From the NCBI RefSeq assembly GCF_017255295.1, contig NZ_JAFKDE010000006.1, positions 248,001 through 312,000 on the forward strand: DNA of 64,000 nt, in the 5' to 3' direction. A program made the translations under genes and the position numbers. Each line of letters begins with the position of its first letter. Position 1 is the first letter of the stretch. Positions 54,807 through 62,799 of this stretch are shown in pieces. The DNA comes from Nitratireductor aquimarinus (GTDB taxonomy: Bacteria > Pseudomonadota > Alphaproteobacteria > Rhizobiales > Rhizobiaceae). The notes under the pieces are model-generated. The model was not told the DNA's origin and made no database searches. It worked only from the letters and a program-made list of their open reading frames with translations.

Positions 54807-55796
54807 ATGGGTTTGCTCGTTGACGGTGTCTGGCGCGATCAGTGGTACGACACTTCCAAGACCGGCGGCCGCTTCGAGCGGTCCAAATCGCAGTTCAGGG
54901 ATTTCGTCACGAAGGACGGCGCACCGGCTGAAGGCCGCGAGCGCGGCTTCAGGGCCGAGCCCGGGCGCTACCACCTCTACGTATCGCTCGCCTGCCCGTG
55001 GGCGCACCGCACGCTCATCTTCCGCAAGCTGAAGAAGCTGGAAGACGTGATCTCCGTTTCGGTCGTCCATCACTTCATGGGCGAAAATGGCTGGACCTTC
55101 CTCAGGGAAGACGGTGCGACGGGCGACGACCTCTACGGTTTCGACTTCATGCACCAGATCTACACCAAGGCCGACCCGGATTATTCCGGCCGCGTCACCG
55201 TGCCGGTGCTGTGGGACAAGAAGACGGAAACCATCGTCTCCAACGAGTCGGCGGAGATCATCCGCATGCTGAACGAAGCGTTCGATGAGTGGGGCGACGC
55301 CTCGCTGAATTTCTATCCGCAAGACCTGCGCGCCGAGATCGACGCCACCAATGATCTTGTCTACGACAACATCAACAATGGTGTTTACAAGGCCGGTTTC
55401 GCCACCACGCAGGCCGCCTATGAAGAGGCGTTCAAAGCGCTCTTCGATACGCTGGATCAGGTGGAGGACCGCCTCTCACGCCAGCGCTACCTCACCGGCT
55501 CACAGCTGACGGAAGCCGACTGGCGGCTGTTCACCACGCTGGTGCGGTTCGACCCGGTCTATGTCGGTCACTTCAAATGCAACCTGCGCCGGATCGACGA
55601 CTATCCGAACCTCTCGAACTATCTGCGCGAACTCTATCAGGCGCCGGGCGTGGCCGAGACCGTCGACATGCTGCACATCAAGGCCCACTACTACGGCAGC
55701 CACAAGACCATCAACCCGACCGGCGTGGTGCCGCTCGGACCGGAACTCAATCTGGACGCACCGCACAATCGCGGCGAATGGGCAAAGGCCGCCTGA
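54807..55796 (+). CDS. glutathionyl-hydroquinone reductase
   Basis: A 329-residue Xi-class glutathione transferase (YqjG/EcM4-like) that reduces S-glutathionyl-hydroquinones. Catalytic Cys63 in LACPWAHRTLIF, typical N-terminal extension (residues 1-50) and C-terminal LTEADWRLFTTLVRFDPVYVGHFKCN. Stand-alone gene with AAAGGAG upstream. Fits a set of quinone/electrophile detoxifying genes in this window (22 kb flavin reductase). Confidence 0.94.
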   Translation: MGLLVDGVWRDQWYDTSKTGGRFERSKSQFRDFVTKDGAPAEGRERGFRAEPGRYHLYVSLACPWAHRTLIFRKLKKLEDVISVSVVHHFMGENGWTFLREDGATGDDLYGFDFMHQIYTKADPDYSGRVTVPVLWDKKTETIVSNESAEIIRMLNEAFDEWGDASLNFYPQDLRAEIDATNDLVYDNINNGVYKAGFATTQAAYEEAFKALFDTLDQVEDRLSRQRYLTGSQLTEADWRLFTTLVRFDPVYVGHFKCNLRRIDDYPNLSNYLRELYQAPGVAETVDMLHIKAHYYGSHKTINPTGVVPLGPELNLDAPHNRGEWAKAA

Positions 55797-55837
55797 GTTT
55801 TTCATCCTCTAAGGAACGTGCGCCAACGCCAAAGCCC

Positions 55838-55993
55838 CCTTCTCCCCGCTCACGGGGAGAAGGTGAGGATGAGGGGCGAGTGCCTGCGGTGACGACCAGC
55901 GCATGGCACTAAGTGAAGGCGCGAACATTGTTCGTGGCAGCGCCCGCCCCTCATCCGCCTGCCGGCACCTTCTCCCCGCATGCGGGGAGAAGG
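55838..55993. repeat. RIME-like intergenic repeat element
   Basis: Two strong hairpins (55838-55848/55853-55863, and 55968-55979/55982-55993, both CCTTCTCCCCG types) in inverted context: GATGAGGGGCG near the left and CGCCCCTCATC near the right pair across the element. This is the architecture of rhizobial mosaic intergenic elements. Confidence 0.75.
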
Positions 55994-56014
55994 ACGAACA
56001 CCAGTCCCGCCGCA

Positions 56015-56500
56015 CTACCACTCGTCGGAAACGGGTGCGTTGTCGAAAATTTCCGCGATGCGGCGGCGGGTGCCGTCGCTGGTGCCATCCGGCAGCGCGT
56101 CCAGCGGGAAGAAACGCGCCTCGGCAATCTCACGGTCAGGCACATGCGGATGCGTCTGGCGAAAGCCGGTGATGAGATAGACCGCCACATGGTCACGATT
56201 GCTGGCCATGCGGTTGAAATGAAACGACCGCAGAACCGGCCGTTCGAGGATCTCGATATTGCCTTCCTCGACAAGCTCGCGCGAAAGCGCCGCCTCGGTG
56301 CTCTCGCCCGGCTCCACACCGCCACCGGGAAAGTGCCAGCCCTTCACATAGGTGTGCCGCACGAGGAAGACCGCATGGTTTTCCGCGTCATAGACCACAC
56401 CGCGCATGCCCAGCGTCATGGGCCTGCTCAACCGCAGCCAGAAATGAAAAAGACGGGCGCTGAGCGCCGCCTTTCGGGGCGGTGAAGCGGGTGCGTTCAT
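56015..56500 (-). CDS. nudix hydrolase
   Basis: A 161-residue nudix protein. Nudix box EPGESTEAALSRELVEEGNI (residues about 62-81, complete). N-terminal extension of about 30 residues with an amphipathic helix (RLFHFWLRLSRPMTLG) may bind membrane. Substrate unknown. Divergent from the metallophosphoesterase gene. Confidence 0.87.
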   Translation of the reverse strand: MNAPASPPRKAALSARLFHFWLRLSRPMTLGMRGVVYDAENHAVFLVRHTYVKGWHFPGGGVEPGESTEAALSRELVEEGNIEILERPVLRSFHFNRMASNRDHVAVYLITGFRQTHPHVPDREIAEARFFPLDALPDGTSDGTRRRIAEIFDNAPVSDEW

Positions 56501-56619
56501 CGGTTACCCCCGGATCGGCCTTCGACAGAGAAGCGGCCAGACCGAAAACCGGATGACACTTTTCGCTCCGGTGCTCTGGCGGGCTGGTCAGCGCGGTTTG
56601 CGTGTTCTACACACGAAAC

Positions 56620-57540
56620 ATGTTTCGCCTTGCGCATTTTTCCGACATCCATCTGGGGCCTCTCCCCGCTGTTACCTATCGTGAGCTCGCTTCCAAGCGC
56701 ATCACCGGCTACATCAACTGGCGGCGCAACCGAAGGCTCAATCTCGACCACGGCCTGATCGACCGCATCACCGACGACATGCTCGAAGCCGCGCCCGACC
56801 ACATTGCGCTTACGGGCGATCTGGTCAACCTCGCGCTCGACAAGGAAATCGAGATGGCGCGGCTCTGGCTGGAGAGCCTCGGACCTGCGGACAGGGTCTC
56901 GGTGGTGCCGGGCAATCATGACGCCTATGTGCCGGGCGCGCTTGCGCGCTGCTGCCGCGCCTGGGCCGCCTACATGACCGGCGACGACGGGACACCCCCA
57001 AAAGGCAAAGACGCGTTCCCCTATCTGCGGGTGCGCGACCAGGTCGCCATCATCGGCGTTTCCTCGGCTCGCGCAACCGCGCCCTTCATGGCGTCGGGCC
57101 ATTTCTCGAAGGCGCAGGCCAAGCGGCTGGCGAAGATGCTCGACGCCACCCGGGAGGCCGGGCTGTTCCGGGTCGTGATGATCCATCATCCCCCCGTGCG
57201 TGGCGCGACCAATGCGAGCAAGCGCCTTTACGGCATCGGCCGGTTCCAGAAACTGATCCGCAAGCATGGCGCGGAACTCATTCTGCACGGCCACACACAC
57301 AAGCCGACCGTCCACCGCATCGACGGGCCAAGCGGAGCTTCCGTGCCGGTCGTCGGCGTCGCTGCAGCCGGCCAGTCCCATGGCAGCGCCAAACCGCCCG
57401 GTCACTACAATCTCTTCGAAATCGACGGAAAGCCGGGCGCGTGGGAGATCCGCTTTTCCCGCCGCGGCGTGACCGATGGCAATGGCACGATAGGCGAGGT
57501 TTCGGGCGCGCTCCTTACCGGAGACGCGCAGGCCGGCTGA
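56620..57540 (+). CDS. calcineurin-like metallophosphoesterase
   Basis: A 306-residue phosphodiesterase/phosphatase of the Icc/CpdA type. Metal motifs in order: FSDIHLG, TGDLVN, PGNHD, HHPP and HGHTH. Might be cAMP phosphodiesterase or UDP-diacylglucosamine hydrolase-like; cAMP is not certain. Start at ATG 56620; GTG 56602 adds six residues. AAACATG context has no strong Shine-Dalgarno. Confidence 0.9.
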   Translation: MFRLAHFSDIHLGPLPAVTYRELASKRITGYINWRRNRRLNLDHGLIDRITDDMLEAAPDHIALTGDLVNLALDKEIEMARLWLESLGPADRVSVVPGNHDAYVPGALARCCRAWAAYMTGDDGTPPKGKDAFPYLRVRDQVAIIGVSSARATAPFMASGHFSKAQAKRLAKMLDATREAGLFRVVMIHHPPVRGATNASKRLYGIGRFQKLIRKHGAELILHGHTHKPTVHRIDGPSGASVPVVGVAAAGQSHGSAKPPGHYNLFEIDGKPGAWEIRFSRRGVTDGNGTIGEVSGALLTGDAQAG

Positions 57541-57543
57541 GGA

Positions 57544-57759
57544 TCAGGAGGCGCGCACGCACCGCCATGCAGCAATGCCAAGGCCGAATGTGCCGCTCGC
57601 CGCGCCAAGGGCCACGGACAGGGAACCGAGCGCAATCAGCGCAAACGGCTCATGCAGAAAACCTTCGGCATCAACACTGCTGCCAATCCAATTGGCTGCA
57701 AACAGACAAGCGCCACCGGCCACAACCAGAAAAACGGCGCAAAAGAACAGAAACTTCAT
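57544..57759 (-). CDS. DUF3955-like small membrane protein
   Basis: A 71-residue protein with two hydrophobic helices separated by SSVDAEGFLHEPFALIALG, the DUF3955 signature. Function unknown. Convergent with the phosphoesterase (3-base gap). ATG 57759, weak site. Confidence 0.72.
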   Translation of the reverse strand: MKFLFFCAVFLVVAGGACLFAANWIGSSVDAEGFLHEPFALIALGSLSVALGAASGTFGLGIAAWRCVRAS

Positions 57760-57831
57760 CAAAATCGCTCGCAAACAGGTCCCTTCATCACGCAGGAAAC
57801 CACATAAAGCGGGCGAGACTTTGATTTCTCC

Positions 57832-58443
57832 TCAGAAGCGGGAGAGGAGCGCATCCAGTTCGGGGAAGCGGTCCCACATGGCGACGACAACCGTGGCGAC
57901 ACCGACAATGCCGCCCAGGATGACGAAGGCAACCCCGCTGAAGAAGCTGCTCCAGGCGCTCCTGTAGGGCGTGGGAGCAACAGTTTCCTGCTCCTGTGTA
58001 TCGCCGCGCGGCAGCGGCTCCACATCACCTTCCACGGCCCGCTGACGCTCCACGAGCCGCTCGGCAATGTAGCGCGTTACCTGATTGGCGACGGGAGCGA
58101 TCTCCGCGCTTTCGGCAAGCACCACGCGGCCAAGACGTGTATCGCGGACAAACCGATAAGTGCGGCGGTCACGGCCCATCGCCACATGGGCAACGGCATC
58201 GATCCATAACCGGGGCTGCTCACCGGAAGAGATGGCGAAATCGAAGGTCGGATCGTCCGCCGGAACGTCGTCGAAAACGGGCTGGAGTTCCTGCGCCAGA
58301 AGCTCAAGCCGCGTGCGGCTCGCCTCACGCATCTCCACGACCACATCCGCCCTGTCGGCAGCCGCATTCTTCATCTCGCGCATTGCATCGGAAAGCCTGC
58401 GCACATTGGTAACCGAAACTGCGGACTGACCAGCCTCACTCAT
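57832..58443 (-). CDS. hypothetical single-span membrane protein
   Basis: A 203-residue protein without a recognised family: N-terminal coiled-coil segment (residues 10-60), a middle beta-like domain (70-135), and a single transmembrane helix near the C-terminus (residues 168-190, FFSGVAFVILGGIVGVATVVVA). Its promoter region contains a TTAA-N7-TTAA CtrA site 29 bases before the ATG, so it may be cell-cycle regulated, possibly an envelope or polar factor. Monocistronic. Confidence 0.75.
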   Translation of the reverse strand: MSEAGQSAVSVTNVRRLSDAMREMKNAAADRADVVVEMREASRTRLELLAQELQPVFDDVPADDPTFDFAISSGEQPRLWIDAVAHVAMGRDRRTYRFVRDTRLGRVVLAESAEIAPVANQVTRYIAERLVERQRAVEGDVEPLPRGDTQEQETVAPTPYRSAWSSFFSGVAFVILGGIVGVATVVVAMWDRFPELDALLSRF

Positions 58444-58471
58444 GGGCGGTACTCCTGACGACAAGGAAGCG

Positions 58472-58486
58472 TTAACCCATCGTTAA
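58472..58486 (-). promoter_or_regulatory. CtrA-type binding site
   Basis: TTAA-N7-TTAA (58472-58475, 58483-58486); on the minus strand it reads TTAACGATGGGTTAAC, the full CtrA consensus including the trailing C. It lies 29 bases from the ATG of the membrane protein gene. Confidence 0.72.
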
Positions 58487-58587
58487 CATGGCTAAAACAG
58501 AAAATCATCACGTTTTGTTCCGCTCCTGAAAGCGGCGTAAACAAAACGATTTTAAGGAAAACACGAGGGGAAAGCCGAATATCCGGA

Positions 58588-59364
58588 TCAGACTGCGCCA
58601 GTGCTTTCAGCGATGATGCGCGCAATCTCGAACGGTGCCTCCTCCGGCAGCATGTGGCCAAGCCCCGGCAACCGATGCACGATGAAGCTCTCCGGCAACC
58701 CGTCCGCCTGATGCGGCGGCAGCACCGCATCGCGCGAACCCCACGCCACGTGAACGGGCATGGCAAGCGCCTCCAGCATGGCGCGCGGGAAGGCTCCCTG
58801 CTCCCCATTGCGCACGATGAGAGAACTGATCTCGATGAGCTTCTCACGTTGCCCCGGAACAGAATTGAGTTCAACCGCAGCGTCCACGACGCCGCTCTCA
58901 ACCTGCGCCTGCGCTCCGAACATTGCCTGAACGGCAGAAGCGATCTCATCGTCGGTGCGAGCATGGGCGCGCGCCGCCATCAGATCGCCGGCAATCCCGG
59001 AACCAAAGCCACCCGGTGCAATCAGCGCCAGCGAGGCGACGGACCGGGGCGCAAGATGAGCGGCGAGCACTGCAACCGCACCGCCGAAGGAGTGTCCGGC
59101 CAGGTGATATCGGGCAATGCCCCGCGCAGCGAGATCGTCGACAACCATCTGCGCCACGGACTTGGCCTTGCCCGCGCCCGGCAGGTCAAGGGAACGGGCG
59201 TGGCCCGGCAGATCATAAGCGATGATGCGAAGGCCCTTGGGAAGCGCGTTGGGCAGCGCCTTGCGCACGCCCTCCCAGACCCGGTGGCTGCCGGCAAAGC
59301 CATGCAGCAGAACGAGGGCGCATTCGCCCTCGCCCGTATCGTCAGCGTAAAGCGCGCCCGTCAA
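58588..59364 (-). CDS. alpha/beta hydrolase
   Basis: A 258-residue alpha/beta fold hydrolase. Nucleophile Ser92 in GHSFGG, oxyanion segment LLHGFAGS, acid probably Asp near 212, base His in GLGHMLPEEAP. Resembles acetoin dehydrogenase E2-like and carboxylesterase-type hydrolases; substrate unknown. Overlaps leuA by 4 bases at its start, so it is co-translated with it, which is not a textbook leucine operon gene. Confidence 0.88.
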   Translation of the reverse strand: MTGALYADDTGEGECALVLLHGFAGSHRVWEGVRKALPNALPKGLRIIAYDLPGHARSLDLPGAGKAKSVAQMVVDDLAARGIARYHLAGHSFGGAVAVLAAHLAPRSVASLALIAPGGFGSGIAGDLMAARAHARTDDEIASAVQAMFGAQAQVESGVVDAAVELNSVPGQREKLIEISSLIVRNGEQGAFPRAMLEALAMPVHVAWGSRDAVLPPHQADGLPESFIVHRLPGLGHMLPEEAPFEIARIIAESTGAV

Positions 59365-61100
59365 CCGATGATCCGGTTGGCCGCCGAAACCACCGCTTCG
59401 AGCGATGCCGCGACGATGTTGGTGTTCACGCCCACGCCAAACAGTTTGCCGCCCGGATGCTGGACTTCCATGTAGCAGATGGCCGCCGCATTGGAGCCCT
59501 GTTGCATGGAATGCTCGGAATAGTCGATGACCGACATGTCCACGCCGAGATGCTTGGAGAGCGCGTCGATGAAACCATCGACCGGGCCGGTGCCCACGCC
59601 CTTGATCACGGTTTCCTTGCCGCCATCGGTGATCGTCGCCTCGACAATGCGCTGTCCCTTGACCGAAGTGTCCGGGAAGGTCTGGTGATCGACAAATTTG
59701 ATGCGCGCGTCCGGCTGATCGACATAGAGCTCCATGAAGCGCTCATAGATCTGCTTGACCGGCAGTTCCTTGCCTTCACGGTCGGTAATGTCCTGAATGT
59801 CGCCACGGAACTCGACCTGCAGATTGCGCGGCAGGTTCAGGCCGTAATCGGCCTGCAGAACATAGGCGATGCCGCCCTTGCCCGACTGCGAGTTGATGCG
59901 GATGATCGCCTCGTAGGAGCGGCCAACATCCTGCGGATCGATGGGCAGGTAAGGCACTTCCCACAGCGGCTTGTTGGCCGTCTTGATGGCCTTCATGCCC
60001 TTGTTGATCGCGTCCTGATGCGAGCCGGAGAAGGCGGTGTAGACCAACTCGCCGACATAGGGGTGACGTTCGGGAATGACCAGCTGGTTGCAGTATTCGT
60101 AGACATCCTTCATGCGGTTGATGTCCGTGCAGTCCAGCTCGGGATCGACGCCCTGCGTGTACATGTTCAGCGCCAGCGTCACGACATCCACATTGCCGGT
60201 GCGCTCGCCATTGCCGAACAGCGTGCCCTCGACGCGATCCGCGCCGGCCATCAGGCCCAGCTCCGTGGCTGCAATGCCCGTGCCACGGTCATTGTGCGGG
60301 TGCAGCGAAATCAGCAGGCTGTCGCGCCGGTCGAGATTGCGGCACATCCATTCGATCTGGTCGGCATAGATGTTCGGCGTCGACATTTCGACGGTCGACG
60401 GCAGATTGACGATCAGCTTGTTGTCGGGCGTCGGATCAATGATCTCGATGACAGCGTTACAGATCTCCAGAGCCACATCCAGCTCGGTGCCGGTAAAGCT
60501 CTCCGGCGAATACTGGAAGCGGTATCCACCGCCGGCCTTGGCGGCCATGTCCATGACCATCTTGGCGGCGTCCGTGGCGATCTGCTTGATGCCGGCAACA
60601 TCCTTGCCGAACACGACACGGCGCTGCAACTCACTGGTGGAGTTGTAGAAATGGACGATCGGGTGCTTCGCGCCCTGCAACGCCTCGAAGGTGCGCGTGA
60701 TCAGTTCGGGACGGCACTGCACCAGCACCTGCAGCGAAACATCGTCCGGCACGCCGGCTTCCTCGATGCACCAGCGGGCGAAGTCGAAATCGGTCTGCGA
60801 GGCGGATGGAAAGCCCACCTCGATTTCCTTGAAGCCCATGTCCACCAGCAGCTTGAACATGCGCGCCTTGCGGTCATGCCCCATCGGGTCGACCAGGGCC
60901 TGATTGCCGTCACGCAGATCGACGGAGCACCAGATCGGAGCCTTCTCAATGCGCCTGGAGGGCCAGGTGCGGTCTGCGAGGTCGATCTGCGGATAGGGCT
61001 GATATTTTATCGAAGCATCCGCCATGCCCTTGCGGCCCTGTGCGGTTGCTTCACCCTGTACTCGGTTTTCTGCCATGTCAGTCATTGTATGCGCGTCCAT
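59361..61100 (-). CDS. leuA: 2-isopropylmalate synthase
   Basis: First enzyme of leucine synthesis: condenses 2-ketoisovalerate and acetyl-CoA. 579 residues, the long form. Catalytic barrel about 50-350 with LRDGNQALVDPM, SLHPHNDRGT; C-terminal leucine-sensing LeuA dimer domain (about 450-579) with VDQPDARIKFVDHQTFPD, VDGFIDALSKHLG. Upstream is a leader peptide gene with a leucine run. ATG 61100 is chosen with GGGAGAAA upstream; GTG 61118 or internal ATGs are alternatives. Confidence 0.95.
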   Translation of the reverse strand: MDAHTMTDMAENRVQGEATAQGRKGMADASIKYQPYPQIDLADRTWPSRRIEKAPIWCSVDLRDGNQALVDPMGHDRKARMFKLLVDMGFKEIEVGFPSASQTDFDFARWCIEEAGVPDDVSLQVLVQCRPELITRTFEALQGAKHPIVHFYNSTSELQRRVVFGKDVAGIKQIATDAAKMVMDMAAKAGGGYRFQYSPESFTGTELDVALEICNAVIEIIDPTPDNKLIVNLPSTVEMSTPNIYADQIEWMCRNLDRRDSLLISLHPHNDRGTGIAATELGLMAGADRVEGTLFGNGERTGNVDVVTLALNMYTQGVDPELDCTDINRMKDVYEYCNQLVIPERHPYVGELVYTAFSGSHQDAINKGMKAIKTANKPLWEVPYLPIDPQDVGRSYEAIIRINSQSGKGGIAYVLQADYGLNLPRNLQVEFRGDIQDITDREGKELPVKQIYERFMELYVDQPDARIKFVDHQTFPDTSVKGQRIVEATITDGGKETVIKGVGTGPVDGFIDALSKHLGVDMSVIDYSEHSMQQGSNAAAICYMEVQHPGGKLFGVGVNTNIVAASLEAVVSAANRIIG

Positions 61101-61200
61101 TCCATTTTCTCCCGGCACCGGTTGCGTGCGCTCGGCACGGCGGGCCTGTCAACAACAAATCGCGGTTTTGGAGAAAGAGCTGATGCCAGGCGGCGACATC

Positions 61201-61235
61201 GATCGCCGGGCGCTCCTTCAACGGACCCGGCGATC
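61201..61235 (-). promoter_or_regulatory. leuA attenuator hairpin
   Basis: 10-base-pair perfect stem (61201-61210 with 61226-61235) overlapping the leader peptide stop codon. GGCGATCGCC in its left arm is self-complementary, so alternative folds exist. No clear T tract. Confidence 0.55.
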
Positions 61236-61337
61236 GCCGATAAGGCCAAGAAGAAGGAGGCTGGAAAATAGCGCGCGAACGGTCTCGCCGACGAAAGCGG
61301 CGCGACTGGACAAGGTATCTGTCTGACGCGTGATCAT
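61218..61337 (-). CDS. leucine-rich leader peptide of leuA
   Basis: A 39-residue ORF 117 bases upstream of leuA with the run S-L-L-L-L-G-L-I (codons CTC CTT CTT CTT GGC CTT ATC), then GDRRVR and stop, and a hairpin right behind the leucine codons. Leucine-run leaders that sense charged tRNA-Leu are the known control of leu operons in proteobacteria. The start ATG 61337 lies 10 bases after the upstream regulator's stop, with a weak ribosome site. Confidence 0.7.
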   Translation of the reverse strand: MITRQTDTLSSRAAFVGETVRALFSSLLLLGLIGDRRVR

Positions 61338-61347
61338 GGGAGCTTCA

Positions 61348-61902
61348 TTAAACGACGCCGGCGCGGCTTGCAAGTGCGGTGGACGCCTTGCGCGCCAGCA
61401 CCTCTTCATAAGCCGCCTGCAAACGCATGCGCACCCCCGGTTCGCCGGCATTTTGCGCGGAAGCCAAGCCCAGGTGCGTTTCGCGCAATTCCTCCATGAA
61501 CGCATCCCAAAGCGATGGCCCGCCTTCCGCCAAAAGCTTCGCGCGGATCGACAGCTCCTCGCTCACCGGCAGCCATTTGCTGCCCCATGCGCCAATCATG
61601 GCGAAGACCGGAACCAGTTCGATGCCCTTCTCGGTCAGGCTGTAAATCGACTTCTGCTTGTGGCTCGGATCATCCGCCTTCGAGACAAGGCCCTCCGCCA
61701 GAAGCCTGCGCAGCCTGTCGGCGAGAATGTTGGAGGCAATCCCCTCCTCCGAACCGGTCAGCAGCTCGCGGAAATGACGGCGGTCGCCGAACATCATGTC
61801 GCGCACCACGATCAGGCTCCATTTGTCACCCAGCACCTCAAGCGTGAGGTTGATGGGGCAGCCCGAGCGATGCGGTGCGGCGGTCTTCCGGGTCTCGTTC
61901 AA
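61348..61902 (-). CDS. HxlR-family regulator (2)
   Basis: A 184-residue HxlR-type winged-helix regulator (residues 15-110: GCPINLTLEVLGDKWSLIVVRDMMFG; LLTGSEEGIASNILADRLRRLL). It has a C-terminal extension of about 70 residues compared with HxlR. TTG 61902 is chosen with TGGAGG 6 bases upstream; the longer frame to 61965 has no site. Divergent from DUF899 gene 62131, which it probably controls. GGTTG-N9-CAACC at 61939-61957 is a candidate operator. Confidence 0.87.
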   Translation of the reverse strand: MNETRKTAAPHRSGCPINLTLEVLGDKWSLIVVRDMMFGDRRHFRELLTGSEEGIASNILADRLRRLLAEGLVSKADDPSHKQKSIYSLTEKGIELVPVFAMIGAWGSKWLPVSEELSIRAKLLAEGGPSLWDAFMEELRETHLGLASAQNAGEPGVRMRLQAAYEEVLARKASTALASRAGVV

Positions 61903-61938
61903 TCTGCGCCTCCAGAATCTGATTGCAAGATGCCACCG

Positions 61939-61957
61939 GGTTGACTCATTCGCAACC
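61939..61957. promoter_or_regulatory. candidate HxlR operator
   Basis: GGTTG-N9-CAACC palindrome between the HxlR gene and the DUF899 gene; flanked by two TTGCAA repeats. Low-information, hence modest confidence. Confidence 0.35.
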
Positions 61958-62130
61958 AGTTGCAAAACTTAATCAGTATTTGAGCATCGAGAGGGATTGG
62001 CAGCCCGGAGGAAAATCGCCCGGATTTTCTGCCACCGCATGTCGGATCGGAGGAACCCGTCTGCGTCTTATCCCTGACCGCGAGCGCGATACCGCGCTCG
62101 AACATGCAAGGAAGCGAGGAGGAAACCACA

Positions 62131-62799
62131 ATGACCGCCCCAGAAATCGCATCCCGGGAAGACTGGCAGAAAGCGCGCGCAGCGCTGCTTGAAAAGGAAA
62201 AGGCGCTCACCCGCGCCCATGATGCCCTGGCTGCCGAGCGGCGTCGCCTGCCATGGCTCCGTGTCGATAAGGACTATGCCTTCAAAAGCCCGGAAGGCAC
62301 GCTGACGCTCAACGATCTCTTCGAGGGACGCCGCCAACTGATCGTCTATCACCACATGCTCAGGCCGGCTGATCCTTCGCCATGCGCCGGCTGCTGCATG
62401 TTCGTCGACAATCTCGGCCACGCCGCCCATCTGAACGCCCGTGACACGACACTGGCGCTGGTCTCCAGCGCTCCAGTTGGCGAGATCGAAGCCTTTCGCA
62501 GGCGCATGGGCTGGCCGCAGCGCTGGTATTCCGTGGAAGACTCGACCTTCAACGAGGATTTCGGCGTTACCGGCGGCTTCGGGCTCAACGTCTTCATCCA
62601 CGAAGGCGACACGGTGTTTCACACCTATTTCACCAGTGGGCGCGGTGTCGAGGCGCTGGGCAGCAACTGGACATTTCTCGACCTCACGCCCCTCGGACGT
62701 CAGGAAAGCTGGGAAGACGCGCCCGAAGGCATCTCCCAGACGGCACCCTATCAATGGTGGCGGCTGCACGATGAATATGATGCGGAGACGACGAGATGA
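62131..62799 (+). CDS. DUF899 thioredoxin-like protein
   Basis: A 222-residue protein of the DUF899 family. Cysteine motif CAGCCMFVD (Cys85, Cys88, Cys89) in a thioredoxin-like fold, then TFNEDFGVTGGFGLNVFIHEGD. Possibly a redox enzyme; unknown function. GAGGAGGAAA upstream. Overlaps the serine hydrolase gene by 4 bases (ATGA). Confidence 0.88.
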   Translation: MTAPEIASREDWQKARAALLEKEKALTRAHDALAAERRRLPWLRVDKDYAFKSPEGTLTLNDLFEGRRQLIVYHHMLRPADPSPCAGCCMFVDNLGHAAHLNARDTTLALVSSAPVGEIEAFRRRMGWPQRWYSVEDSTFNEDFGVTGGFGLNVFIHEGDTVFHTYFTSGRGVEALGSNWTFLDLTPLGRQESWEDAPEGISQTAPYQWWRLHDEYDAETTR

